From Chitinophagaceae bacterium (GTDB taxonomy: Bacteria; Bacteroidota; Bacteroidia; Chitinophagales; Chitinophagaceae), in contig JASLDA010000039.1 of assembly GCA_030151745.1 (NCBI GenBank), positions 1-7,651 of the forward strand: a stretch of 7,651 nucleotides of DNA. The letters are read 5' to 3'. Positions 1-5,352 of the stretch are shown here, in pieces (positions within the stretch are counted from its first letter, which is position 1; every line of letters starts with the position of its first letter). Made by a program: the position numbers and the translations under genes. The notes below the pieces were generated by a model. It was not told the DNA's origin, made no database searches, and saw only the letters and a list, made by a program, of their open reading frames with translations.

Positions 1-457
1 ATTCGATGTTGAGATCGTCCCCGATCTGGAAGCGTTCGAAGTCTTCGGCGCTGACTTCGATGCTGAGGCGGATACGGGATTCGAGGTAAAGGTGGCAGGT
101 ATTGTCCTGGGGCATGAAGCGCTTGCCGGTGATCCGTACCTGCTCCACGGTCTTGGTGCCTTTCTGCAGGTCCAGCTGCACCAGGCGCAGGCTGCTCCTG
201 TAGCCGATGTATGCGGCAATGAATACCAGCCCGCAGAGGATGCCGGCCCCGGCGAAATACCGCAGCGGCGAGAATGGATTGGCCCGGCCGGCGATTGCCT
301 CGCCCCAGGCCACGGCAAAGGGAAAAAGGAAGCAGAATGGTAGTATGATCCGCACCGCCCTGTAGAGCTGGTGCCGTTCCCGCGATTCGCGGCGCCTGAG
401 AAATGCGCGCTCATCCGCGTTCAGCGGCTCCAGATGGCGGATGAGCGCTACTCCCAT
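1..457 (-). CDS. Small two-TM membrane protein, C-terminus cut by window edge
   Basis: The reading frame is open from an ATG at 457 to the left edge and gives 152 residues without a stop. I do not recognise the family. The N-terminus (about residues 1-33) is highly charged and Arg-rich (ERAFLRRRESRERHQ), as expected for a cytosolic segment. Two hydrophobic stretches follow, at about 35-51 (VRIILPFCFLFPFAVAW) and about 67-86 (RYFAGAGILCGLVFIAAYIG). After them comes a polar, beta-rich tail (residues 88-152) with a KGTKTVEQVRITGKRF stretch and alternating hydrophobic residues, probably a small soluble domain. No lipobox or cleavable signal peptide is visible. The start lies two bases after the stop of the M32 peptidase gene, with a purine-rich AGGGAGGG inside the end of that gene. 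This suggests one transcript and coupled translation. A function in peptide metabolism cannot be claimed from position alone. Confidence 0.75.
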   Translation of the reverse strand, partial: MGVALIRHLEPLNADERAFLRRRESRERHQLYRAVRIILPFCFLFPFAVAWGEAIAGRANPFSPLRYFAGAGILCGLVFIAAYIGYRSSLRLVQLDLQKGTKTVEQVRITGKRFMPQDNTCHLYLESRIRLSIEVSAEDFERFQIGDDLNIE

Positions 458-459
458 GA

Positions 460-1962
460 TCAGTTTCCCTCCCTGAGTGTTATGCCGTATATACCGGCGT
501 ATTTTTCCCGGGCATACCGCAGGAAGGCGCCGAAGTCCAGGCCCCGGCCCGTGATGCGATTGCAGAGTTCTTCAGAACGATAACGCCGGCCGTGCTGGTG
601 TATTGCGCTGCGCAGCCATTGCAGCAGGGCTTCCGTATGGCCGCCTTCTATCTGCTGCTTCAGTCCCGGAATATCCCGATTGGCCTGCTCCCAGAACTGC
701 GCGGCGTAAAACGATCCCAGCGAGTACGTCGGGAAATACCCGAAGCTGCCGTGGCTCCAGTGCACGTCCTGCAGGATGCCGCGCAGATCGTCCGGCGGGG
801 CGATGCCCAGATATTCCTGGTATTTCGAATTCCAGGCGTCGCGCAGGTCTTTCGGATCGAGGCTGCCCCCGATGAGGGCTTTTTCCAGCTCGTAGCGGAT
901 CAGCACATGGAAGTGATAGCTCAGCTCGTCCGCCTCCGTGCGGATAAGCGAGGGCTGCACCTTGTTCATCCCGGCGTAGAACTGCTGCAGGTTCAGGTCC
1001 TGCAGCTGCCCCGGGAAGCGCTGCCGAAGGATAGGGTAGAAGTGCTTCCAGAACGGAAGCCCCCGGCCGACGCAGTTCTCCCAGAGCCGGCTTTGGCTTT
1101 CATGAATGGACAGCGAGGCCGCGGCCCCGAGCGGCATACCGTACTGCGTGTCGGGAAGTCCCTGCTCGTAAAGCGCGTGACCGCCTTCGTGGATGCTGCT
1201 CCAGAGCAGGGAGGCCAGGTCCTGTTCATTGACGCGGGTCGTGATGCGCACGTCTGTAGCCGCGAACGAGGTCGTGAACGGATGCTCGGAATAGTCCTGC
1301 CTGCCGGCTTCGAAATCGTAGCCGATGCTGCCGAGCACTTCCAGCGAGAATGTCCACTGGCTGTCGCGGGGATAGCTGCGGTTGAAGAAGCTGTCGTCAA
1401 CCTGGGGCTTTTCCGCGATATCGCGCAGCAGGTCCGGCAGCCCCGTACGTACCTGGCTGAACACGCCGTCCAGGATTGCCACGCTCATGCCTTTTTCGTA
1501 GTCGTCGAGGAGGGCGTCGTAGGGATGGGCCTCGTAGCCGTACAGGCCGGCCTGCTCGCGCTTCAGCCCGATCATCTGGGCGAGCTGCGGCGCATAGATG
1601 CCGTAGTCGTTCTCGCGGCGGGCCCTGGTCCAGGCATTCAACGCCGTGCTGGAGGCCTGGGTCAGCGTTTCTACGAACGCTTCCGGAAGCCGGGCGGCCT
1701 TTTCGAAGTCTTCCAGGCTCAGCCGCACATTGGCGGCCTGCGCCTCGGTCAGCGATTCATCTCTGGAAAGCTGCTCCAGCAGGTCGCGGTATTCGTTGCC
1801 TGTAAGCAGGGCGTGCGCCTGGGTGGCGAGGGTGGCGAGCTGCCGGCCCCGGGCGGCGTAGCCTTTGGGCGGCATATAGGTTTCCTGATCCCATCCCAGG
1901 ACGGCGGCGGCATAATTCAGATCCGCGGCCTTCCGGGTGATCTCCTGATAACGATCGTACAT
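460..1962 (-). CDS. Metallocarboxypeptidase, peptidase family M32 (carboxypeptidase Taq type)
   Basis: Predicted cytosolic zinc carboxypeptidase that removes C-terminal amino acids from peptides. The 500-residue length from the ATG at 1962 is typical of family M32. The family signatures appear in order: HPF at 227-229, DVRITTR at 237-243, the zinc motif HEGGH at 258-262 (two His ligands and the catalytic Glu), HESQ at 287-290 with its Glu as third zinc ligand 30 residues after the first His, IRTEADEL at 340-347, and GILQDVHW at 395-402. All catalytic positions are intact, so the enzyme should be active. The frame stays open upstream to an ATG at 2094. I prefer 1962 because MYDRYQEITRKAADLNYAAAVLGWDQ matches where M32 proteins usually begin, and the extra 44 codons run through a low-complexity TTTTACC-repeat tract. 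No signal peptide is seen. The stop is followed two bases later by the next gene. Confidence 0.93.
   Translation of the reverse strand: MYDRYQEITRKAADLNYAAAVLGWDQETYMPPKGYAARGRQLATLATQAHALLTGNEYRDLLEQLSRDESLTEAQAANVRLSLEDFEKAARLPEAFVETLTQASSTALNAWTRARRENDYGIYAPQLAQMIGLKREQAGLYGYEAHPYDALLDDYEKGMSVAILDGVFSQVRTGLPDLLRDIAEKPQVDDSFFNRSYPRDSQWTFSLEVLGSIGYDFEAGRQDYSEHPFTTSFAATDVRITTRVNEQDLASLLWSSIHEGGHALYEQGLPDTQYGMPLGAAASLSIHESQSRLWENCVGRGLPFWKHFYPILRQRFPGQLQDLNLQQFYAGMNKVQPSLIRTEADELSYHFHVLIRYELEKALIGGSLDPKDLRDAWNSKYQEYLGIAPPDDLRGILQDVHWSHGSFGYFPTYSLGSFYAAQFWEQANRDIPGLKQQIEGGHTEALLQWLRSAIHQHGRRYRSEELCNRITGRGLDFGAFLRYAREKYAGIYGITLREGN
467..474 (-). promoter_or_regulatory. Candidate ribosome binding site of the membrane-protein gene
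   Basis: On the minus strand AGGGAGGG lies inside the last codons of the M32 peptidase gene, about 10 bases before the ATG at 457. Shine-Dalgarno sequences are weak or absent in many Bacteroidota genes, so a good one here supports the chosen start and coupled translation with the upstream gene. It also encodes Arg-Glu-Gly of the peptidase, so the match could be coincidental. Confidence 0.4.
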
Positions 1963-1970
1963 GTTTTGAA

Positions 1971-1997
1971 GGTAAAAGGTAAAAGTCAAAAACCGGG
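1971..1997. repeat. Short A-rich heptamer tandem repeat upstream of the M32 gene
   Basis: Two exact copies of ggtaaaa (1971-1977 and 1978-1984) are followed by the related gtcaaaaa. On the gene strand this is a T-rich tract, TTTTTGAC then TTTTACC twice, ending about eight bases before the ATG at 1962. A/T-rich leaders are common before Bacteroidota genes that lack a strong Shine-Dalgarno sequence. I infer that this is the untranslated leader and not coding sequence. The tract is too short and degenerate to call a functional element. Confidence 0.5.
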
Positions 1998-2295
1998 CAT
2001 GATCGACGTCTCCCGGCCTGAACAGTTTCACGCAGCGGCGCTTGGCATCTGCGGTGTCGAAGGGTTCCGGCGTTGGGAAACAATATTTAACCAAGTGATT
2101 GGCTGGCGCTGCAAACCGCTCCGCGGTTGAAAGCTCATAGGAAAATCAGCGCGCAGGCCAAGTCATAAATAGAGAAATGCCAAGGGCTCGGCGAAGGACA
2201 GGTACGCTAAGAGCCTATTCCAAAATCGATCCATGTCATCCTGAGGTTTTATGCCGCGCGCCGCAATCCTTCGGGAGGCGACAATGGAAGCTGCG

Positions 2296-2349
2296 CCGCC
2301 TGGTTCATGTCACCCTGAGCGCAGTCGAAGGGCGGCATGCACCAGGCGG
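2296..2349. repeat. Hairpin with a TGAGCGnAGTCGAAGG dispersed-repeat motif in its loop
   Basis: The arms CCGCCTGGTTCATG (2296-2309) and CATGCACCAGGCGG (2336-2349) pair at 13 of 14 positions. The motif TGTCACCCTGAGCG (2308-2321) followed by CAGTCGAAGGG overlaps the left arm and fills the loop. This motif belongs to a recurrent class of bacterial intergenic repeats whose spurious translations read HPERSRR or SAVEG. A related TGTCATCCTGAG occurs at 2234-2245, inside the left terminal repeat, and an inverted relative (CCTTCGCTCACCATGACA) lies at 2403-2420. The pairing is seen directly. Family membership is from recognition and has not been searched. Confidence 0.6.
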
Positions 2350-2356
2350 GGCCCCC

Positions 2357-2431
2357 GGGCTTTTCCTGCCATGGTTCGACTCCGGTTCGCCCGAACCCGA
2401 ACCTTCGCTCACCATGACAGGAAAAGAGCCC
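2357..2431. repeat. Long imperfect palindrome with an inner hairpin
   Basis: GGGCTTTTCCTGCCATGG (2357-2374) pairs with CCATGACAGGAAAAGAGCCC (2412-2431), with one mismatch and a two-base bulge. Inside, GGTTC and GAACC (2384-2397) form a smaller hairpin. The result is a roughly 75-base cruciform-capable block that makes up the right half of the element at 2211-2580. It lacks a following T-tract, so it is more likely a structural part of the repeat than a terminator. Confidence 0.6.
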
Positions 2432-2505
2432 CCGTAACAATCTGTCCCTGGCAGCAAAGAGAACAATGCCGAGTCCCGGCTATACAAGCTAAGGCTCCCG
2501 ATCCA

Positions 2506-2530
2506 CTGCAAACTGCCGACTGCAAACTGC
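2506..2530. repeat. Direct repeat of CTGCAAACTGC
   Basis: CTGCAAACTGC occurs at 2506-2516 and again at 2520-2530, separated by CGA, a 14-base period. Each copy itself contains CTGC twice, seven bases apart. Such CTGCAAACTGC/GCAGTTTGCAG runs are a familiar simple sequence in Bacteroidota intergenic DNA. No function can be assigned. Confidence 0.6.
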
Positions 2531-2624
2531 TTACTACAAAAGAGCTCATCATGACATGCCTTCCATTTTGGGATAGGCTCCAAGTGTTGTTTCCAATAAA
2601 CCAGGCTCCAACGCGAAGCATCCG

Positions 2625-2662
2625 ATGCTGGATATGCAAAGCGAGCGCTGCATATCCAGCAT
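2625..2662. repeat. Perfect 14-bp hairpin, second of a pair downstream of rel
   Basis: ATGCTGGATATGCA (2625-2638) and TGCATATCCAGCAT (2649-2662) are exact reverse complements around a 10-base loop (AAGCGAGCGC). The hairpin lies five bases beyond the hairpin that follows rel. Neither strand has a T-tract at its end, so it is not a classical intrinsic terminator. Possible roles are mRNA 3'-end stabilisation, part of a two-stem termination region, or a REP-like dispersed palindrome. Confidence 0.65.
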
Positions 2663-2667
2663 TCAAC

Positions 2668-2710
2668 GCGGCATCCCCGGCATGAGCAACGCGAATGCCG
2701 GGGATGCCGC
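2668..2710 (-). terminator. Perfect 16-bp hairpin right after the rel stop codon
   Basis: GCGGCATCCCCGGCAT (2668-2683) and ATGCCGGGGATGCCGC (2695-2710) pair perfectly around an 11-base loop. In the direction of rel transcription the stem begins seven bases after the TAG at 2720-2718, the right place for a terminator or 3'-protective structure. The following sequence is GTTGAATGC, without a T-tract, so intrinsic termination would be atypical. The neighbouring hairpin and the repeated CAACGCG word suggest it may instead be a REP-like repeat that was exapted or simply inserted here. Confidence 0.45.
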
Positions 2711-2717
2711 ATCCAAC

Positions 2718-4970
2718 CTATACTTCGTCAGCTTCCAGCCGCTCCACGCTCATCACGCCTTCAAGCTCGCCGAGTTTCTGGCAGAGGTGATCCAGCTCGG
2801 AGCGGTCGTGTACGAAGACCTTGATATTGCCCTCGAAAACCCCGTCCTTGGAGTCGATGGAGAGGGAGCGCATGTTCATACGCAGGGAGCCCGAGATGAT
2901 ATTCGTGATCTTCTGCACCACGCCCACATCGTCGAGCCCGGTGATCTTGACGCCGGAGAGGAAGGAGATCTCCTTGTTCACCGCCCACTTCGTCCGCACG
3001 ATGCGATGGCCGTAATGCGCAAGCAGCTGCGGGGCATTGGGGCAGTCGGTGCGGTGGATCTTCAGCCCTTCGCCGGAAGTCACGAAGCCGAATACGTCGT
3101 CGCCGGGGATCGGCTGGCAGCACTGCGCAAGCTTGTAGAGAATCTTGTCCGAGGTTTCGCCGAAGATGATGAGCTCCGTATCCTTGGAAGGCTTCGGTAC
3201 GGCTTTCGGCTCTTCCTCGCTTGGCTTCGGCTCGGGTTTGTGTTCCTTTTCCTTGAGTACCAGCTTGTCTCCATGCACGTTGAATTCCTCCTTTATCTGC
3301 TTCACGTCGATAGCGCCTACGGCAATCGCGTAATACAGGTCCAGCATGGAGGCTTTCTTATAGTGAAGGCAGAGCTCGCTGATATTGACCGGTGTCAGCT
3401 GCAGGCCCAGGTGCGACAGCTTTCGCTGCAGCACGGCCTTCCCTTCCTCGCCGATCTCGCGCTTCTCTTCCTTCAGGTAGTACTTGATCCGGGATTTGGC
3501 CTTGCCGGTCGTGACGAAGCTGAGCCAGTCCTCGGTGGGCTTCTGCTTGGCGGATGTGATGATCTCGACCTGGTCGCCGCTCTTCAGGACATAGCTGAGC
3601 GGCACCAGGCGGTGGTTCACCTTTGCGCCGATACAGCGGGCGCCGAGGGCGGAATGTACGTCGAAGGCGAAGTCCAGGGCTGTCGCACCCTTCGGCAGGA
3701 CACGCATCTCGCCTTTCGGGGTGTAGATGTAAATTTCTTCGGTGAACAGGTCCAGCTTGAAGTCCTGCAGGAAGTCCAGGGTATCCGTATCCGGATTGCT
3801 CAGGATATCGCGCAGGTGCTTGAGGAAGTGATCGAGCTTGCTTTCCTGCTGGCTCTGGCTGCCTTCCTTGTATTTCCAGTGCGCCGCGAGCCCCTTTTCC
3901 GCGATCTCGTTCATGCGCTTGCTGCGTATCTGCACCTCCACCCAGCGTCCGCCGGGACCCATAACGGTGGTATGCAGCGCTTCGTAGCCATTGCCTTTCG
4001 GTACGCTGACCCAGTCGCGCAGCCGCTCGGTGCTGGGTTTGTAGATGTTCGTGATGATGGAATATACCTTCCAGCAATCGGATTTTTCCTGCTCCGGCGG
4101 CGAATCCAGGATGATGCGGATGGCGAAGATGTCGTAGACCTCCTCGAAGGCGACATGTTTCGTCCGCATTTTGTTCCAGATGGAATGCACCGCCTTGGGA
4201 CGGCCGAAGATTTCGAACTTGAAATCGGCCTCCTCCAGCTCGTCCTTCAGGGGGCGGATGAACTCGTTGATATATTTTGTCCGCTCGCGCTTGGAGTCTT
4301 TCAGCCCTTTGGTGATGTCCATGAACACCTCCGGCTGGGTGTATTTCAGGGCCAGGTCCTCCAGCTCGCTCTTGATCTCGTACAGGCCCAGGCGGTGCGC
4401 AAGAGGTGAATAGATATACGTGGTCTCGGAGGAGATCTTCAGCTGTTTTTCCCGGCTCATGCTGTCCATGGTGCGCATGTTGTGGAGCCGGTCGGCCAGC
4501 TTGATGAGGATGACCCGGGGATCGTCGGCCAGCGTCAGCAGGATCTTCCGGAAGTTTTCGGCCTGTATGGTGGTTTCCGCCTTCAGATCCACGACATTGC
4601 TGATCTTGGTCAGCCCGTCGATGATCTTGGCATATTGCTCGCCGAATTCCCGGCCGATGTCCTCCAGGGTCATTTCGGTGTCCTCCACCACGTCGTGCAG
4701 CAGGGCGCAGATCGTGGAGGTGACCCCCAGCCCGATTTCCTCGACTACGATACGTGCGACGGCGAGGGGGTGGAGTATATAAGGCTCGCCGCTTTTCCGG
4801 CGGGTGTCTTTGTGGGCGTCGGCGGCAATTTCGAAGGCGCGGCGCAGCATGACCCGGTCGCCCTTTTTGATGCGTTGCTTGAGGCCGCGCAGCAGGGCGC
4901 GGTACTCGCGGAGGATCTGTCGTTTCTCGCGCTCTTCTCTCGAATTCAACTGTTCAGCGGTGACGTTCAT
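2718..4970 (-). CDS. rel: Bifunctional (p)ppGpp synthetase/hydrolase (RelA/SpoT homologue)
   Basis: Cytosolic alarmone enzyme of the stringent response: it makes (p)ppGpp from GTP or GDP plus ATP and hydrolyses it. The 750-residue length is normal for a long RSH protein. Domains in order: HD hydrolase (about 45-200) with His53, HDVVED at 92-97 and KLADRLHN at 157-164; synthetase (about 250-370) with GRPKAVHSIWNKM at 257-269, YDIFAIRII at 279-287, VPKGNGYEALHTT at 323-335 and EVQIRS at 345-350; TGS (about 408-473); a helical region; a Cys-containing segment with CC at 617-618 and HRTDCPN at 639-645; and a C-terminal ACT domain (about 668-746). Hydrolase and synthetase residues both look intact, which supports a bifunctional enzyme. 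A Lys/Glu/Pro-rich stretch (about 572-598) looks like a flexible linker. The ATG at 4970 is the only sensible start, since the protein begins where RSH proteins usually do. No clear Shine-Dalgarno is seen. Confidence 0.96.
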   Translation of the reverse strand: MNVTAEQLNSREEREKRQILREYRALLRGLKQRIKKGDRVMLRRAFEIAADAHKDTRRKSGEPYILHPLAVARIVVEEIGLGVTSTICALLHDVVEDTEMTLEDIGREFGEQYAKIIDGLTKISNVVDLKAETTIQAENFRKILLTLADDPRVILIKLADRLHNMRTMDSMSREKQLKISSETTYIYSPLAHRLGLYEIKSELEDLALKYTQPEVFMDITKGLKDSKRERTKYINEFIRPLKDELEEADFKFEIFGRPKAVHSIWNKMRTKHVAFEEVYDIFAIRIILDSPPEQEKSDCWKVYSIITNIYKPSTERLRDWVSVPKGNGYEALHTTVMGPGGRWVEVQIRSKRMNEIAEKGLAAHWKYKEGSQSQQESKLDHFLKHLRDILSNPDTDTLDFLQDFKLDLFTEEIYIYTPKGEMRVLPKGATALDFAFDVHSALGARCIGAKVNHRLVPLSYVLKSGDQVEIITSAKQKPTEDWLSFVTTGKAKSRIKYYLKEEKREIGEEGKAVLQRKLSHLGLQLTPVNISELCLHYKKASMLDLYYAIAVGAIDVKQIKEEFNVHGDKLVLKEKEHKPEPKPSEEEPKAVPKPSKDTELIIFGETSDKILYKLAQCCQPIPGDDVFGFVTSGEGLKIHRTDCPNAPQLLAHYGHRIVRTKWAVNKEISFLSGVKITGLDDVGVVQKITNIISGSLRMNMRSLSIDSKDGVFEGNIKVFVHDRSELDHLCQKLGELEGVMSVERLEADEV

Positions 4971-4990
4971 GTCTTGGGATTACTTGCTAT

Positions 4991-5022
4991 TCAATTTACA
5001 AAATTGGCGGCTAATGCGCAAG
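4991..5022 (-). promoter_or_regulatory. Weak candidate promoter of rel
   Basis: On the minus strand CTTG (5022-5019) is followed after 20 bases by TAAATTGA (4998-4991). The Bacteroidota primary sigma consensus is TTTG, 19-21 bases, then TAnnTTTG. Spacing fits, but two of six conserved -7 positions differ. It would start transcription roughly 15-20 bases before the ATG. A second candidate -7 box, GATTTTTG at 5106-5099, matches better but lacks a convincing -33 partner. Neither is strong. Confidence 0.22.
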
Positions 5023-5029
5023 TTAGCCG
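5008..5029. promoter_or_regulatory. Operator-like inverted repeat upstream of rel
   Basis: CGGCTAA (5008-5014) and TTAGCCG (5023-5029) are perfect 7-base arms around TGCGCAAG, which itself contains the palindrome TGCGCA. The site lies 38-59 bases before the rel start and overlaps the weak -33 candidate. Size and symmetry suit binding by a dimeric regulator, but a 7-base match in a palindrome-rich gap could be chance. Confidence 0.25.
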
Positions 5030-5188
5030 GGAGGCGATCACTTATGGAGGCATAGGAGCGCCCTCGTTCATAGCCCGGCGTTTTCGTTCTTACAGATACA
5101 AAAATCATGGGCGTGGAAAAACGATTTAACAGTCCGGCCGCCGGAACCCAAGGGCGCCGGGCCGTCGTGTCGGAAACGGATCTAATGC

Positions 5189-5210
5189 CGGGGTCTGCAG
5201 CCCCGTTTTT
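5189..5210 (+). terminator. Terminator-like stem with T5 on the plus strand
   Basis: CGGGG (5189-5193), a seven-base loop and CCCCG (5201-5205) are followed directly by TTTTT. This has the shape of a short intrinsic terminator for plus-strand transcription, yet no plus-strand gene is supported here. It could limit antisense transcription running toward sprE, or be chance in GC-rich DNA. The stem is short. Confidence 0.3.
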
Positions 5211-5228
5211 CGGGCGTACAGGCGGAAG

Positions 5229-5273
5229 GGTTTTCAAGGTGTCACCTCTGCCGGAGGTGACACCTTGAAAACC
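5229..5273. repeat. Perfect 20-bp palindrome with 5-base loop downstream of sprE
   Basis: The left arm (5229-5248, GGTTTTCAAGGTGTCACCTC) and right arm (5254-5273) are exact reverse complements around TGCCG. It lies about 80 bases beyond the sprE stop. The arms place TTTT on the 5' side and AAAA on the 3' side on either strand, the reverse of a normal intrinsic terminator, and no T-tract follows. The perfect pairing of 40 bases suggests recent origin or selection. I infer a dispersed palindromic repeat or an RNA-stabilising structure. Confidence 0.65.
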
Positions 5274-5302
5274 GAATACGTTCTTTAACAATTGTCCTGT
5301 CA

Positions 5303-5348
5303 GGCCGCTTCCTCTGGCGGCGAGGCGGCCTCGGAGGCCGCGTCCGAG
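5303..5348 (-). terminator. Overlapping GC-rich hairpins just after the sprE stop
   Basis: Three stems compete for the same bases: CTCGGA (5330-5335) with TCCGAG (5343-5348), GCGGCCT (5325-5331) with AGGCCGC (5335-5341), and GGCCGC (5303-5308) with GCGGCC (5325-5330). In the direction of sprE transcription they start five bases after the TGA at 5355-5353. The position fits a 3'-end structure or terminator, but there is no T-tract. Confidence 0.35.
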
Positions 5349-5352
5349 CGGA

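Larger units (their letters stand above)
2211..2580. mobile_element. Putative MITE-like element with imperfect terminal inverted repeats
   Basis: The left end (2211-2246) and the reverse complement of the right end (2580-2544) align over about 36 bases with one gap. Both begin GAGCCTAT, then share CCAAAAT, GA, CATGTCAT and TGAG, giving about 29 identical positions. The enclosed 370 bases hold no transposase, only nested palindromes and a dispersed-repeat motif. Ends, size and non-coding interior fit a miniature inverted-repeat transposable element, mobilised in trans by a transposase outside the window. Flanking bases are ctaa on the left and caag on the right, so there is no clear target-site duplication. 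The insertion may be old, or the true ends may differ by a few bases. The GAGCC-type end recalls some IS5-family elements, but this is only an impression. Confidence 0.55.
1963..2717. other. Long non-coding gap between the rel and M32 genes
   Basis: About 755 bases contain no gene I can support. Short frames here have no family features, and several translate the dispersed repeat into tell-tale words such as CHPERSRR and SAVEGR. From rel toward M32 the gap holds two perfect hairpins (2710-2668 and 2662-2625), then the TIR-bounded element (2580-2211), then about 250 bases that should contain the M32 promoter and leader. In that last part I see a small AACCGC-TCC-GCGGTT hairpin (2114-2128). There is no promoter with a good match to the Bacteroidota consensus (TTTG, then TAnnTTTG); the nearest is TTTG followed 22 bases later by TAAATATT, which is weak. 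Confidence 0.7.
4971..5352. other. Palindrome-rich gap between sprE and rel
   Basis: This 382-base stretch has no supported gene. From sprE toward rel it contains overlapping GC-rich hairpins (5348-5303), a perfect 20-bp hairpin (5273-5229), a plus-strand terminator-like stem with T5 (5189-5210), a small TCCGG-CCG-CCGGA hairpin (5133-5145), an A/T-richer stretch with weak promoter matches (about 5106-4991) and the operator-like repeat (5008-5029). The 103-residue minus-strand frame here (5291-4980) runs through the hairpins and has no recognisable features. Confidence 0.65.

Noticed and set aside
592..2130. 512-codon open frame on the plus strand opposite the M32 gene
   Set aside because: It is the antisense shadow of a gene whose catalytic motifs are all intact, with no domain features of its own.
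2371..2390. GGTTCGACTCC resembling a tRNA T-loop
   Set aside because: The flanking five-base arms do not pair, and no D-arm, anticodon arm or acceptor stem can be built around it. It is part of the long palindrome.
2207..2584. Target-site duplication flanking the TIR element
   Set aside because: The flanks are CTAA on the left and CAAG on the right. No convincing direct repeat of 2-9 bases is present at the ends as defined.
2251..2685. Possible 144-residue plus-strand protein in the rel-M32 gap
   Set aside because: The translation contains CHPERSRR, the signature of a translated dispersed repeat, and it runs through hairpins and the right terminal repeat of the putative mobile element.
2625..4409. 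594-codon open frame on the plus strand opposite rel
   Set aside because: It lies almost wholly antisense to a clearly identified RSH gene, begins in the hairpin block, has no recognisable domain and shows the hydrophobic V/L/D/Q-biased composition of a GC-rich antisense shadow.
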